A DNA stretch of 64,000 nucleotides, from the NCBI GenBank assembly GCA_963836405.1, contig CAWIJL010000010.1, positions 62,001 through 126,000 on the forward strand, written 5' to 3'. Below, piece by piece: positions 1 through 8,399 of this stretch (positions are counted from its first letter, which is position 1; every line of letters starts with the position of its first letter). The notes under the pieces are model-generated. The model had not been told where the DNA came from. It saw only the letters and a program-made list of their open reading frames with translations, and searched no databases. Source of the DNA: CAWIJJ01 sp963836405 (GTDB lineage: Bacteria; Acidobacteriota; Terriglobia; Bryobacterales; Bryobacteraceae). The position numbers and the translations under genes are program-made.

Positions 1-1611
1 CTTCTCGTACAGCACCTTGCTCTCGGCGCTGGAGGGATCGCGCGTGGCCACCACCACCACCGGCAGGTTCTCGTCGATCAGCGCGTTCGGCCCGTGCTTC
101 ATTTCGCCGGCCGGGTAGCCCTCCGCGTGGATGTAGGAAATCTCCTTGAGCTTCAACGCTCCTTCCATGGCGATCGGGAAATGAATGCCGCGCCCCAGGA
201 ACAGCGCGTCCTTGGCATGATGCAGTGTGCGCGCCAGCGTCTCGTAAACGGCATCGTGAGAGAGCACGGATTCGAGCTTGCCGGGCAGGCGCAACAACTC
301 CTGCACCATGCACCGGGAGGTGCTTTCGTCCAGATTTCCGTTGGATTGTCCAAGGTACATCGCCAGCACGAACAGCGCAGTGAGCTGGCAGGTGAACGCC
401 TTGGTGGAGGCGACGCCGATCTCCGGTCCGGCATGCGTGTAGATGGTGCCGGCGGCCTCGCGCGTGATCATCGAGCCCACTACGTTGCAGATGGCCACGG
501 TCTTCGACCCCTTGGCTTTGGCCTCGCGCTGTGCGGCCAGCGTATCGGCCGTCTCGCCGGATTGCGAGATGACCACGGTCAGCGTATCGGGCATGACGAT
601 CGGATCGCGGTAGCGGAATTCGCTGCCGTAGTCCACCTCCACCGGAATCCGCGCCAGACGCTCGATCATGAACTTGCCCGCAAGTCCCGCGTGCCAACTC
701 GTGCCGCAGGCAATGATTTTCACCTGCCGGAAGCGCGCGAATTCCTCGGGCGCGATCTCGATCTCGTCCAGGAATATCCGCCCGGTCTCCTGCCCGACCC
801 TGCCCAGGGTGGTGTCGCGGACGGCTCGCGGCTGCTCGAAGATCTCCTTGAGCATGAAGTGCTGGTAGCCGCCCTTTTCCGCCTCGATGGGGTTCCACAG
901 AACATGCGACACCTGCCGCACCACGGGCCTGCCGTCAAAATCGCTCAGCCTCACCCCGTCCGGCGTCAGGATCGCGAGATCGCCGTCGGCTAGAAAAAAC
1001 ATGTCCTGCGTATGGCTGAGGATGGCGGGCACGTCCGAGGCCACAAAATACTCGTTGTCGCCAATCCCGATTACGACCGGAGGGCCCGACCGTGCGGCCA
1101 CGATTTTATTCGGGTCCGAGCGCGAGATCACCGCGAGCGCAAATACCCCCGTCAGTTCTTTTACGGTGGAGCGCACCGCCTCTTCGAGATTGCCCCGGAA
1201 GTGCTTCTCCACCAGGTGGGCGATGACCTCGGTGTCGGTCTCCGTCTTGAAGTGGTGGCCTTCCTGCTGCAAGAGCTGTTTCAGCGGCAGGTAGTTTTCC
1301 ACGATGCCGTTGTGCACTACTACCACGTCGCCCTTGCAGTCGCGGTGCGGATGGGCGTTCTCTTCGGTGGGACGGCCGTGGGTCGCCCAGCGCGTGTGCC
1401 CGATGCCGAAACTGCCCTCCAACGGGTTGCTGCGGATAGCCTCTTCGAGATTGCGCAACTTCCCCTTGGCGCGCCGGACCTGCAACTGACCTCCGTCGCA
1501 ATAAACGGCCAGGCCGGCCGAGTCATAGCCTCGGTATTCCAGGCGCTTCAGACCCTCCAGAATGATTGGCACCGCCCGGTTTGCACCAATGTATCCAACG
1601 ATTCCGCACAT
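1..1611 (-). CDS. glmS: Glutamine--fructose-6-phosphate aminotransferase (3' end outside window)
   Basis: Makes glucosamine-6-phosphate from fructose-6-phosphate and glutamine, the first step toward UDP-GlcNAc for peptidoglycan and lipid A; cytosolic. The translation begins MCGIVGYIG, giving the N-terminal nucleophile Cys2 of the class II glutamine amidotransferase domain. The two sugar-isomerase (SIS) domains follow, with the motifs CGTSWHAG, SQSGETADT and STKAFTCQL. In the window 537 codons are present; the family is about 610 residues, so roughly the last 70 are missing beyond base 1. There is no Shine-Dalgarno site. A perfect TATAAT on the minus strand (1619-1624) ends 7 nt before the ATG, suggesting a leaderless message. 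No glmS ribozyme-like leader can fit in such a short upstream region. The GH1 gene is divergent. Confidence 0.97.
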   Translation of the reverse strand, partial: MCGIVGYIGANRAVPIILEGLKRLEYRGYDSAGLAVYCDGGQLQVRRAKGKLRNLEEAIRSNPLEGSFGIGHTRWATHGRPTEENAHPHRDCKGDVVVVHNGIVENYLPLKQLLQQEGHHFKTETDTEVIAHLVEKHFRGNLEEAVRSTVKELTGVFALAVISRSDPNKIVAARSGPPVVIGIGDNEYFVASDVPAILSHTQDMFFLADGDLAILTPDGVRLSDFDGRPVVRQVSHVLWNPIEAEKGGYQHFMLKEIFEQPRAVRDTTLGRVGQETGRIFLDEIEIAPEEFARFRQVKIIACGTSWHAGLAGKFMIERLARIPVEVDYGSEFRYRDPIVMPDTLTVVISQSGETADTLAAQREAKAKGSKTVAICNVVGSMITREAAGTIYTHAGPEIGVASTKAFTCQLTALFVLAMYLGQSNGNLDESTSRCMVQELLRLPGKLESVLSHDAVYETLARTLHHAKDALFLGRGIHFPIAMEGALKLKEISYIHAEGYPAGEMKHGPNALIDENLPVVVVATRDPSSAESKVLYEK

Positions 1612-1618
1612 AGGTTTC

Positions 1619-1624
1619 ATTATA
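1619..1624 (-). promoter_or_regulatory. -10 box (TATAAT) of glmS
   Basis: Perfect TATAAT read on the minus strand, 7 nt from the glmS start codon at 1611. At the usual 6-8 nt distance, transcription would start at or next to the A of the ATG. No clear -35 hexamer is visible. Confidence 0.6.
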
Positions 1625-1692
1625 GAGGGATCCCGGAGCTTTCCCGGCTCCAGGGCGGCGGACCGCGGAACCGCGATTGCACGGGAAAAACC

Positions 1693-2982
1693 ATGCGGGG
1701 ACGTACAGTTGCTCACGACCACTCTCCCAAGCTGCGCCACAGCCTGCAAAAATTCCTGTTCGCGACCGGCATCGAAAACAGTTATCCGGTAGTGACCGGC
1801 CGTGACGGCTGCGACCTGCGCGTTGACGAGATGGCCAAATGCGGCCACTACCAGTACTGGCAGGAAGACTTCCGGCTGGTGCGCGAAACCGGCATCGAGT
1901 ATCTCCGCTTCGGGCCTCCCTACTACCGTGAGCATCTCGGACCCGGGCGCTACGATTGGGAGTTCGCCGACCAGGCCTATGCCGAACTGCGGCGGCTCGG
2001 CATTCATCCCATTACCGATCTCTGCCACTTCGGCGTTCCCGACTGGGCCGGCAATTTCCAGAATCCGGACTGGCCGGCTCTGTTCGCCGACTACGCCGCG
2101 GCTTTCGCCAGGCGTTTTCCGCGGCTGCGGCTCTACACGCCAGTCAACGAGATTTACGTCACCGCGCTGTTCTCCGGAGAGTTCGGCTTCTGGAACGAGC
2201 GCCTGCAATCGGACCGCGCGTTCGTCACCGCGCTGAAGCACCTGGCCAGGGCCAATCTGCTGGCGGAGGAGGCCATCCTCGCCGTGCAGCCCAACGCGCT
2301 ATTCATACAAAGCGAATCCTCCGAGTACTTTCACGCAACCGATCCCGCGTCCCTTGGCCGCGCCCACGCCTTCAACCAGAAGCGATTCCTGTCCCTCGAC
2401 CTGTCGTACGGCCATGACGTCCGCGGCCTCATGTACGAGTACCTGATGGACAACGGCATGACACGCGCTGAATATCATTGGTTCCTCGAACACGCCGCCC
2501 GCCTGCGGCCCTACTGCGTGATGGGCAACGATTACTACATCACCAACGAGCACATGGTTCCAAGCGAAGGCCCGGTCACCCCCGCCGGCGAGATTTTCGG
2601 ATACTACGTCATCACGCGCCAATACTACGAGCGGTACCACCTTCCGGTGATGCACACGGAAACCAACCTGGGAGACGCCGAGCGCGCTCCGGCGTGGCTT
2701 TGGAAAGAATGGGCCAACATGGTACGGCTCAAAGAAGACGGAGTTCCGATTGTCGGCTTCACCTGGTACAGCCTCACCGACCAGATGGATTGGGATTCCC
2801 TGCTGCGCGAAGATAACGGCCACGTCAATCCGCTGGGGCTGTACGATCTACAGCGCCGTATCCGGCCCGTAGGCCGCGCGTACAAACAACTGGTAGCGCA
2901 ATGGCGCAGCGTTCTGCCCACGGAGAGTCGCGATTTCGGTGCCACCGCCGAAGACACCCTGCCCTGGGGCGATTCCGGTTAG
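1693..2982 (+). CDS. Glycoside hydrolase family 1-like beta-glycosidase
   Basis: A 429-residue TIM-barrel glycosidase of the GH1/GH-A clan. The acid/base glutamate lies in LYTPVNE (E153) and the nucleophile glutamate in MHTETN (E323), which replaces the usual TENG. Other barrel motifs visible are LRFGPPYY, TDLCHFGVPDW and the Trp-rich GFTWYSLTDQMDWD near the C terminus. No signal peptide is seen, so it is probably cytosolic. The frame stays open far upstream, but that part overlaps glmS on the other strand; ATG 1693 is the first start that clears glmS. The stop overlaps the convergent lipoprotein gene by 4 bp. The loop around the nucleophile is shorter than in classical GH1 enzymes, so substrate is uncertain. 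Confidence 0.85.
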   Translation: MRGRTVAHDHSPKLRHSLQKFLFATGIENSYPVVTGRDGCDLRVDEMAKCGHYQYWQEDFRLVRETGIEYLRFGPPYYREHLGPGRYDWEFADQAYAELRRLGIHPITDLCHFGVPDWAGNFQNPDWPALFADYAAAFARRFPRLRLYTPVNEIYVTALFSGEFGFWNERLQSDRAFVTALKHLARANLLAEEAILAVQPNALFIQSESSEYFHATDPASLGRAHAFNQKRFLSLDLSYGHDVRGLMYEYLMDNGMTRAEYHWFLEHAARLRPYCVMGNDYYITNEHMVPSEGPVTPAGEIFGYYVITRQYYERYHLPVMHTETNLGDAERAPAWLWKEWANMVRLKEDGVPIVGFTWYSLTDQMDWDSLLREDNGHVNPLGLYDLQRRIRPVGRAYKQLVAQWRSVLPTESRDFGATAEDTLPWGDSG

Positions 2983-3749
2983 GGCTTGATTTGGACTTCG
3001 ACCGGAATGGTTTCGCCGGTCGGCTGCACCCGGATACTCACCGAACCCGACTTGGCATTCTCGTCCGCCTTGATGGTGAGCACACCCCGTTCCGTGGCGC
3101 CGAACTTCGCTTTGCTGAGTTCCGCCGTCACGCCGGGCGCGTCCACCGTCACCGACAGCATCATCACGCCGGGCGCGGTATTCGCAATCTCCACCTCCGC
3201 CGAGCCGCCCGGCTTCAACGTCACGGACCGGGTGTCCGTCTTTACCTGGTTCATCACGAAATCGACCGTGGACGGGATGGCCGTGGGCACCGGTCCGGTG
3301 GAGGGCGAACTGCCCGCGGTCATCTTCCCGAACGGGCTGTCCCGCAGCGATTCCCGATCCACATACCAGAACCACTGGCCGTTTTCGAGTTTCCAGGTGC
3401 TGGGCGTAGGGATCTTCATCGGCTTGTCGGCAAATCCCATCATCATCACGTACTGCTCGCAGACGATCGTCGCCTTGGCCTTGGTGAAGTTATCCAAATA
3501 CCGGATGTCCTTGATTTCGAAGCTCAGGTACGCCGGCTTGTTGTGGCTGTAGAAGAACTCCTTGGTGTCGTCGGCCACCAGCGCCTCGGCCTTGCGGAAC
3601 TCTTTCGTGACGTGATAGCCGTAGAATTCCTTGATGCGCTCCCTGAGCGCCGCATCCACCTCCTCCGGCGGTTTGTTGAACACGTCGGCGGCGTTTTGCG
3701 CGCACGCAGCTATGGCCAATGTAATGACGGCAATCGACAGGCGGAGCAT
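2979..3749 (-). CDS. Putative lipoprotein, hypothetical
   Basis: About 256 residues. The N terminus is a hydrophobic signal followed by a lipobox-like IAAC, so it is probably a lipoprotein anchored in the envelope. The N-terminal half (roughly residues 25-130) looks like a compact alpha/beta domain ending in a Trp-rich stretch (ENGQWFWYVD), reminiscent of NTF2/SnoaL-like secreted domains. The C-terminal half is beta-rich with alternating hydrophobics, like an immunoglobulin or DUF1573-type module. Function unknown. Two ATGs are possible (3755 and 3749). A TAAAAT box at 3759-3764 lies only 3 nt from the first but 9 nt from the second, so 3749 is preferred. Convergent with the GH1 gene, overlapping by 4 bp. 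Confidence 0.7.
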   Translation of the reverse strand: MLRLSIAVITLAIAACAQNAADVFNKPPEEVDAALRERIKEFYGYHVTKEFRKAEALVADDTKEFFYSHNKPAYLSFEIKDIRYLDNFTKAKATIVCEQYVMMMGFADKPMKIPTPSTWKLENGQWFWYVDRESLRDSPFGKMTAGSSPSTGPVPTAIPSTVDFVMNQVKTDTRSVTLKPGGSAEVEIANTAPGVMMLSVTVDAPGVTAELSKAKFGATERGVLTIKADENAKSGSVSIRVQPTGETIPVEVQIKP

Positions 3750-3810
3750 ACTCATTCCATTTTAAGACGCGCCGCCGGGCCGAAAAGACGTACCGCCAAA
3801 AGACCGTTGA

Positions 3811-4032
3811 CTATTCCTGCCAAGTCCCGGCTTCGTCCTCCCGCCGGGCCTGAATCTCTTCAAAGGTGAGTTTGCCTTCCGCCAGGTCGCGGACCTCGCC
3901 GGGATGTTCTACGTCCACCGCCTCGTCAACGCCCCGCATCCAGATCCGAACCCGGCCGGTATGCACGTCCGGCTCTGCTACCACGTAGCCTTGAGTGCGC
4001 AGAGTGTCCAATGCTTCCGCAGCTTTCGTCAT
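3811..4032 (-). CDS. Small conserved-looking hypothetical protein (73 aa)
   Basis: A 73-residue acidic protein with no signal or membrane segment. The N-terminal part (EALDTLRTQGYVVAEPDV) has a helix-then-strand pattern; the rest is charged and probably helical. A good AGGAGG Shine-Dalgarno sits 5 nt before the ATG, which supports real expression. It lies alone between the lipoprotein gene and the rhaT-like gene on the same strand. I do not recognise a family; no function is proposed. Confidence 0.6.
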   Translation of the reverse strand: MTKAAEALDTLRTQGYVVAEPDVHTGRVRIWMRGVDEAVDVEHPGEVRDLAEGKLTFEEIQARREDEAGTWQE

Positions 4033-4097
4033 CGGCGCCTCCTGCTACGATTGTGCGCCCGATGAGCTCGCGATGCACGCCCGAATTGGCAGAATGT

Positions 4098-5270
4098 TCA
4101 GCGCACCGCCGCGGTTTGTGAGGCAGGTTCCGAAAGCCCCAAGTAGTTGCCGTAACCCACAATTATCGTTGAGGCGATTAAAACCACAAGCGTCAGCCCT
4201 ACCAGCGCCTTGGTTCGCCGGCTAACTCCCGACCATTCCTTCAGGGCGATTCCCCACAGGGTGCTGAAGATCATGATGCTGGCCATGTGCAGGGTCCAAC
4301 TCGAGAACTTGTACCGTCCCATCTGGGTTTCTCCCATGGTGTAGAAGAAAAACTGCATGTACCAGGTGGTTCCGGCCAAAGCGCAGAACAGGTAGTTGGC
4401 CGTCATGGGAGCGCGGACGGCACTGCGGGTCATTACCGCGGAAGCCGCAGGTTTGCCGCTGCTGCCTGCGCGCGCCGGCAGGTCCGCCGTACCCGAGTCC
4501 CGGATTTCCGAATGAAAATACTGGTAGCCCGTGCCGTTGCGGTAGTTCAGGTACGAACACCAGATGAAGTTGGTGGTAAAGCCCCCGGCAAGCACCACTA
4601 CCAGCACCGGCAGGCCCTGCCACAGCGTGGCGGTGCCGTGTTGCAGCGTGATCAGCTTGATGGGATCGCCCGCGGCCAGTCCATAGGCGAAGCAGGAACT
4701 CATGATTCCGGAAAACGTGGCCACCATGAGCCCGCGCTTGAGGTTGAACTCCTTGATCGCCTCGCGCTTCTTCGCCTCCGACATTTCCCGCTCTTTGGAT
4801 ATGCCGGCGCCGCCCGCCACCGCAATTCCGGCCAGGCACACCGCCACCCCGAACAGGATCACTTGTCCGGAGTGCGTGCCCAGCACCTGGCTGGCGAACT
4901 CGCCGCGGAAAATGGGCGGCAGCAAAGTACCGAAGGCGGCCGTGTATCCGAGCGCCACCGCCATCCCTAACGACATGCCGAGATAGCGCATGGTGAGCCC
5001 GAACGTGAGCCCCCCCATTCCCCACAACAGACCGAAGATGTAGGCCCAGAAGAGGCTTCCTGCCGGTGCCTCCCGCAAAACTGGAATCAGGTCCTGAGTC
5101 ATGATGAGGCCCAAAAGCCAGGGCGCGATGATCCAGCTGAAGAAGCCGCCCGCCAGCCAGTACGTCTCCCAGGCCCAGTGCTTCACGCCTCGATAGGGAA
5201 CATAAAAGCTGCCGGAGGCCAAGCCTCCCATCCAATGAAAAAAAACGCCGAGAATCGGGTTCGCGATCAC
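4098..5270 (-). CDS. RhaT-like L-rhamnose/proton symporter family protein
   Basis: A 390-residue integral membrane protein of the L-rhamnose transporter family in the drug/metabolite transporter superfamily, with about ten hydrophobic segments. The N-terminal signature (GVFFHWMGGLASGSFYVPYR followed by KHWAWETYW) matches the start of E. coli RhaT, so I place the start at GTG 5270, preceded by GAGGTG at good spacing. The open frame continues 42 codons further but without homology-like sequence. It is longer than E. coli RhaT (344 aa) because of a loop of about 40 residues around 4430-4530. It is divergent from a xylose-isomerase-like gene, suggesting uptake of a deoxy-sugar or related sugar; the exact substrate is inferred. 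Confidence 0.85.
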   Translation of the reverse strand: MIANPILGVFFHWMGGLASGSFYVPYRGVKHWAWETYWLAGGFFSWIIAPWLLGLIMTQDLIPVLREAPAGSLFWAYIFGLLWGMGGLTFGLTMRYLGMSLGMAVALGYTAAFGTLLPPIFRGEFASQVLGTHSGQVILFGVAVCLAGIAVAGGAGISKEREMSEAKKREAIKEFNLKRGLMVATFSGIMSSCFAYGLAAGDPIKLITLQHGTATLWQGLPVLVVVLAGGFTTNFIWCSYLNYRNGTGYQYFHSEIRDSGTADLPARAGSSGKPAASAVMTRSAVRAPMTANYLFCALAGTTWYMQFFFYTMGETQMGRYKFSSWTLHMASIMIFSTLWGIALKEWSGVSRRTKALVGLTLVVLIASTIIVGYGNYLGLSEPASQTAAVR

Positions 5271-5551
5271 TTTGTCACCTCGGGTGCACGAGAGCTCCGC
5301 TTCGACGCGGAACCGCATTGCACCACCCTTGCCGCGACGGACAGGGAAACCCGAGTGTATCGCGGTTGAGGGACTGCCGTGGCCCATCGGAACCACGCCC
5401 GCCTCGACTGCCCCATGACCGGCGGGGCTTGTTCCCTTTGGCGCTATGGGTTAGCATGACCCTCATATCGGATTTTTCGATCTGTTAGTTTTTTTTACGC
5501 TACGTCAGGAACGACGGTTGGGTCCTTACTGAACGAAGTATGGGAGGAAGT
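5271..5551. other. Divergent intergenic region between rhaT-like and isomerase genes
   Basis: 281 bases holding the regulatory DNA of both divergent genes. It includes a T8 run (about 5487-5496), an ATATCGGATTTTTCGAT stretch just upstream of it, and two Shine-Dalgarno sites: GAGGTG for the leftward gene and GGGAGGA for the rightward gene. I see no RNA gene or clear operator dyad. Confidence 0.5.
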
Positions 5552-6799
5552 ATGATCTACACGAGACGAGACATTGGCAGGATCGCGCTGGCGACGGCGG
5601 GCCTCGGTTCGGGCTTCGGCTCGAAACTGATGGCAGGGGCCAAGCCGAATTCGAAAATCAAGGGTGTTCAAATCGGCTGCATCACGTACAGCTTTCGCAC
5701 GATGCCGGACCAGTCGGCCGAAGCAACACTGAAGTACATCCTCGATTCGGGCGTCAGCGCAGTCGAACTGATGGCCGGTCCGATCACGGATTGGATGCGG
5801 AAGAAAGGCAAGTGGGACTCGAGTCCCGCGGCTGCGGCGGCGGGCGCCGGCGGACGGCGTGGCGGCGGCATGGGCGCACCGGCCGGTGGCCGGGCTCAGC
5901 AGCCCTCCTGGGAACCCGTCGCAGGCATGAATGTTGGCTGGGGCAACGGCCAACCCAGCGGTCAGTGGAACGGGCAGACCTGCCCGGCAGGCCGCGGCGG
6001 TGGGATGCCAGCCGCTGCGGGGCCCGGCGGACCGGGCGCACCGGGTGGACAGGCGGCGCGTGGAGCGGCTCCGGGCGGGGCGCCGCGTGCCGGAGCGATG
6101 CCGGGGGGAGGAATGGGAGGACGCGGGCGCGAGCAGACGCCGGAGCAGAAGGCCGCTGCCGACGCCGAGCGCAAGTGGCGCATGGGCCTCTCAATGGACA
6201 TCTTCAAGGAACTCCGGAAGATGTACAACGACGCCGGCGTGACCATGTACGCGGTGAAGGACCTGCCGCTCACCACCGACGAGGACCTCGATTTCACGCT
6301 GACGGTCGCCAGGACGCTCGGCGCCAGCCACGTCACGATGGAACTCCCGGCGGGCGCGAACGCCAAAGAGACGCTTAAACGCATGGGCGATGCGGCGCTG
6401 AAGCACAAGATGTTCACCGCTTATCACACCCACCAACAGGGGAGCATGACCGCCTTCGACGAAGCGTTCGAGATTTCCAAGGGCAACATGGCGAACATCG
6501 ACCTGGGGCATATGCTGACCAACCCCAACGCCGGTGGAACGCCCATGGACTTCCTGAACAAATTCCACAGCCGGACCTGCAGCGTCCACGTCAAAGACAG
6601 GACGACGCCCGCTCACTGCAGCTTGAACCTGCCGTGGGGTCAGGGTGAAACGCCCCTCAAGGAAATCTTCGAATTGATCTCGAAGAACAAATGGAACATC
6701 CCCGCATCGATCGAACTCGAGTACAACGTCCCCGAAGGCTCAGACCCGGTAAAAGAAGTCGCCAAGTGCGTAGAATATTGCCGGAAGATAATGGCGTAG
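5552..6799 (+). CDS. Xylose-isomerase-like TIM barrel protein with Tat signal and a Gly/Pro-rich insert
   Basis: A 415-residue member of the sugar phosphate isomerase/epimerase (AP endonuclease 2-like) family. The N terminus has a twin-arginine motif (TRRDIGR) before a hydrophobic stretch, suggesting Tat export. Barrel motifs are VQIGCITYSFRT, SAVELMAG, MYAVKDLPL, HVTMELP, YHTHQQG, NIDLGHMLTNP, SVHVKDR and SIELEYNVPEG, which carry the usual metal-binding Glu/His/Asp residues. Residues about 92-203 form an unusual Gly/Ala/Pro-rich insert that splits the barrel between early strands. The start is ATG 5552, because GGGAGGA lies between the first ATG (5540) and this one. Divergent from the RhaT-like transporter. 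Substrate unknown; a role in sugar turnover in the periplasm is inferred. Confidence 0.85.
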   Translation: MIYTRRDIGRIALATAGLGSGFGSKLMAGAKPNSKIKGVQIGCITYSFRTMPDQSAEATLKYILDSGVSAVELMAGPITDWMRKKGKWDSSPAAAAAGAGGRRGGGMGAPAGGRAQQPSWEPVAGMNVGWGNGQPSGQWNGQTCPAGRGGGMPAAAGPGGPGAPGGQAARGAAPGGAPRAGAMPGGGMGGRGREQTPEQKAAADAERKWRMGLSMDIFKELRKMYNDAGVTMYAVKDLPLTTDEDLDFTLTVARTLGASHVTMELPAGANAKETLKRMGDAALKHKMFTAYHTHQQGSMTAFDEAFEISKGNMANIDLGHMLTNPNAGGTPMDFLNKFHSRTCSVHVKDRTTPAHCSLNLPWGQGETPLKEIFELISKNKWNIPASIELEYNVPEGSDPVKEVAKCVEYCRKIMA

Positions 6800-6821
6800 C
6801 GTTTTAGGTCCCGGCAATTTG

Positions 6822-6845
6822 GCGGGGGTCCGCGAGGATCCCCGC
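6822..6845. terminator. Hairpin between convergent genes
   Basis: GCGGGGGTCC-GCGA-GGATCCCCGC: a 10-bp stem with one G-T type mismatch and a GNRA-type loop, located between the convergent isomerase gene and tsaD. There is no long T-run on either side, so it may act as a bidirectional barrier or factor-dependent terminator. Confidence 0.55.
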
Positions 6846-6882
6846 TCCTGCGTATAAGTGACGTATTTCCGAAAATTCACAC

Positions 6883-7983
6883 TCAGCCGGCCAGGGTGAG
6901 GTTGGCTTGGGCGGCAGTATCGAAACCGGCGAACTCGCCGCGGGCCAGCTTGGGGAACGCGGCGGCGGCGATCATGGCCGCGTTGTCGGTGGAAAGACCT
7001 GGGGACGGGAAATAGACAGGATAAGGGAGTTTGGCGGCTTGGGCCGCGTGGCGCAGCCCGGCATTGCAGGCGACCCCTCCGGAGACGATCATGCAGCGGG
7101 CGTCGATGCTTTCGGCGGACGCGGCCGCGCGGGTGAGCAGTTCGCGAATGACGGATTGCTGAAACGAAGCCAATAAGTCGAGTGTTTCCTTTGGGGTCAC
7201 GGCAAGCCACTGATCGGTGGACGGGTTGGGGCAGCTATCGCGGAGAGCGCGGCGGGCCTCCGTTTCAGCGGCGAGGTCGCGGGCCTGGGTCCAGCGGAGC
7301 ACAGCGGTCTTGAGGCCGCTGAAGCTGAAATCGAGCGCGTTGCCCTTCATTTTGGCGAAGGTAAATCGAAATGCCGCGGGATTTCCAAACAAAGCCAATT
7401 TGTCGATGACGGGCCCGCCGGGATAGGCGAAGCCGAGGAGCTTGGCCACCTTGTCGTAGGCTTCGCCAGCGGCGTCGTCGCGCGTGCGGCCGAGCAGCCG
7501 GTACGAAAACCCGGCTGACGAAACAAACCCATTTTGCACTTCGAAAAGGTGCGTGTGCCCGCCGCTGACAACCAGGGCGAGGGCCGGGAAATCGACGGGC
7601 AGTCCGTCGCGCCGGCACTCCAGGATCACGGCATGGATGTGCCCTTCGATGTGGTTGACGGCGATCAGGGGCTTGCCGGAGGCAAAACACAGGGATTTGG
7701 CGTAGGTAAGACCGACGAGGAGCGACCCGACCAGGCCGGGTCCGGCCGTAGCGGCAATGGCAGAAAGGTCCGCGAGGCGCGTGGAGGAGCGTTCCAGCGC
7801 CTCGCGGACCACCGGCACGATGGCGCGCAGGTGTTCGCGCGAAGCCAACTCCGGGACAACGCCACCGTACCTGCCATGCGTGCTCATCTGGGAAGCGACC
7901 ACCGAGGAGAGGACGCGCTCGCCGTCTTCGACCACGGCAGCCGCGGTCTCGTCACAGGACGACTCGATGGCGAGGATGAGCAC
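6883..7983 (-). CDS. tsaD: tRNA N6-adenosine threonylcarbamoyltransferase
   Basis: Transfers the threonylcarbamoyl group onto A37 of ANN-decoding tRNAs, with TsaB and TsaE. The 366-residue sequence has the family signature ESSCDETAAAVV at residues 7-18, the metal-binding HIEGH motif (H111, H115), LVVSGGHTHL, and the late VSGGVACNAGLR and LSTDNAAMIA blocks. Compared with E. coli TsaD it has a short insertion near residues 230-250. It starts at GTG 7983, without a Shine-Dalgarno site but 6 nt after a TAAGGT box. It lies just downstream of the small kinase-like gene on the same strand (9 bp gap) and is convergent with the isomerase gene. Confidence 0.96.
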   Translation of the reverse strand: MLILAIESSCDETAAAVVEDGERVLSSVVASQMSTHGRYGGVVPELASREHLRAIVPVVREALERSSTRLADLSAIAATAGPGLVGSLLVGLTYAKSLCFASGKPLIAVNHIEGHIHAVILECRRDGLPVDFPALALVVSGGHTHLFEVQNGFVSSAGFSYRLLGRTRDDAAGEAYDKVAKLLGFAYPGGPVIDKLALFGNPAAFRFTFAKMKGNALDFSFSGLKTAVLRWTQARDLAAETEARRALRDSCPNPSTDQWLAVTPKETLDLLASFQQSVIRELLTRAAASAESIDARCMIVSGGVACNAGLRHAAQAAKLPYPVYFPSPGLSTDNAAMIAAAAFPKLARGEFAGFDTAAQANLTLAG

Positions 7984-7992
7984 TCTTACACC

Positions 7993-8346
7993 TTAGCGCG
8001 AGGCTTTCCCATCGTGCGGCAGGTCGCTTTCGATGAGCCGCTCGAGCGAGGCGGCGGAAGGGCGCGCCCCGCGTCCGGCGCTGTAGTTCAGCAAACCGGA
8101 CGCCTTCCAGGCACACCGTTGGGCCGAACTGCGCAGATCGGTGAGGAAGTTCCGCGCGGGGTGATCCGGTTCGAGCTCGGTGAGGGAGCGGCTGATGCTG
8201 TTGAGGATGACTGTCAGTTCATTGTTCAGGTCGTGCGCGGCGGCGGCGGCCAGCGTATAGGCCCGGTCTGCTTGGGTTAGGCGTTCCACACCACAGAGTA
8301 GCGGGCGGATTCCCGGATCCCGGCCCCGTTTGCGGGCAAGTCGCAT
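7993..8346 (-). CDS. Stand-alone histidine kinase dimerisation/phosphoacceptor-like domain
   Basis: A 117-residue soluble protein. The core AAAAHDLNNELTVILNS closely resembles the H-box of hybrid sensor kinases (typically AHDFNNLLTVI), with the presumed phospho-His in HDLNN. The following helix (HPARNFLTDLRSSAQRCAW...LLNYS) matches the second DHp helix. The protein then stops: no N, G1, F or G2 boxes of an ATPase domain are present here or on the following DNA, where tsaD begins. It could be a phosphotransfer protein of the Spo0B kind, a kinase remnant, or a dimerisation partner. It sits directly upstream of tsaD; no response regulator is nearby. Confidence 0.6.
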   Translation of the reverse strand: MRLARKRGRDPGIRPLLCGVERLTQADRAYTLAAAAAHDLNNELTVILNSISRSLTELEPDHPARNFLTDLRSSAQRCAWKASGLLNYSAGRGARPSAASLERLIESDLPHDGKASR

Positions 8347-8399
8347 GGAATCAGCGGAAAATATTTTGGTTTCCGGTGAACTGGAGTTCCGGCGCGGTG

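Noticed and set aside
1012..1692. N-terminal extension of the GH1 frame
   Set aside because: Lies wholly inside glmS on the other strand and has no glycosidase similarity; ATG 1693 clears glmS.
1612..1692. glmS ribozyme or riboswitch
   Set aside because: The space before glmS is too short and a -10 box sits 7 nt from the start codon; no ribozyme-like structure was seen.
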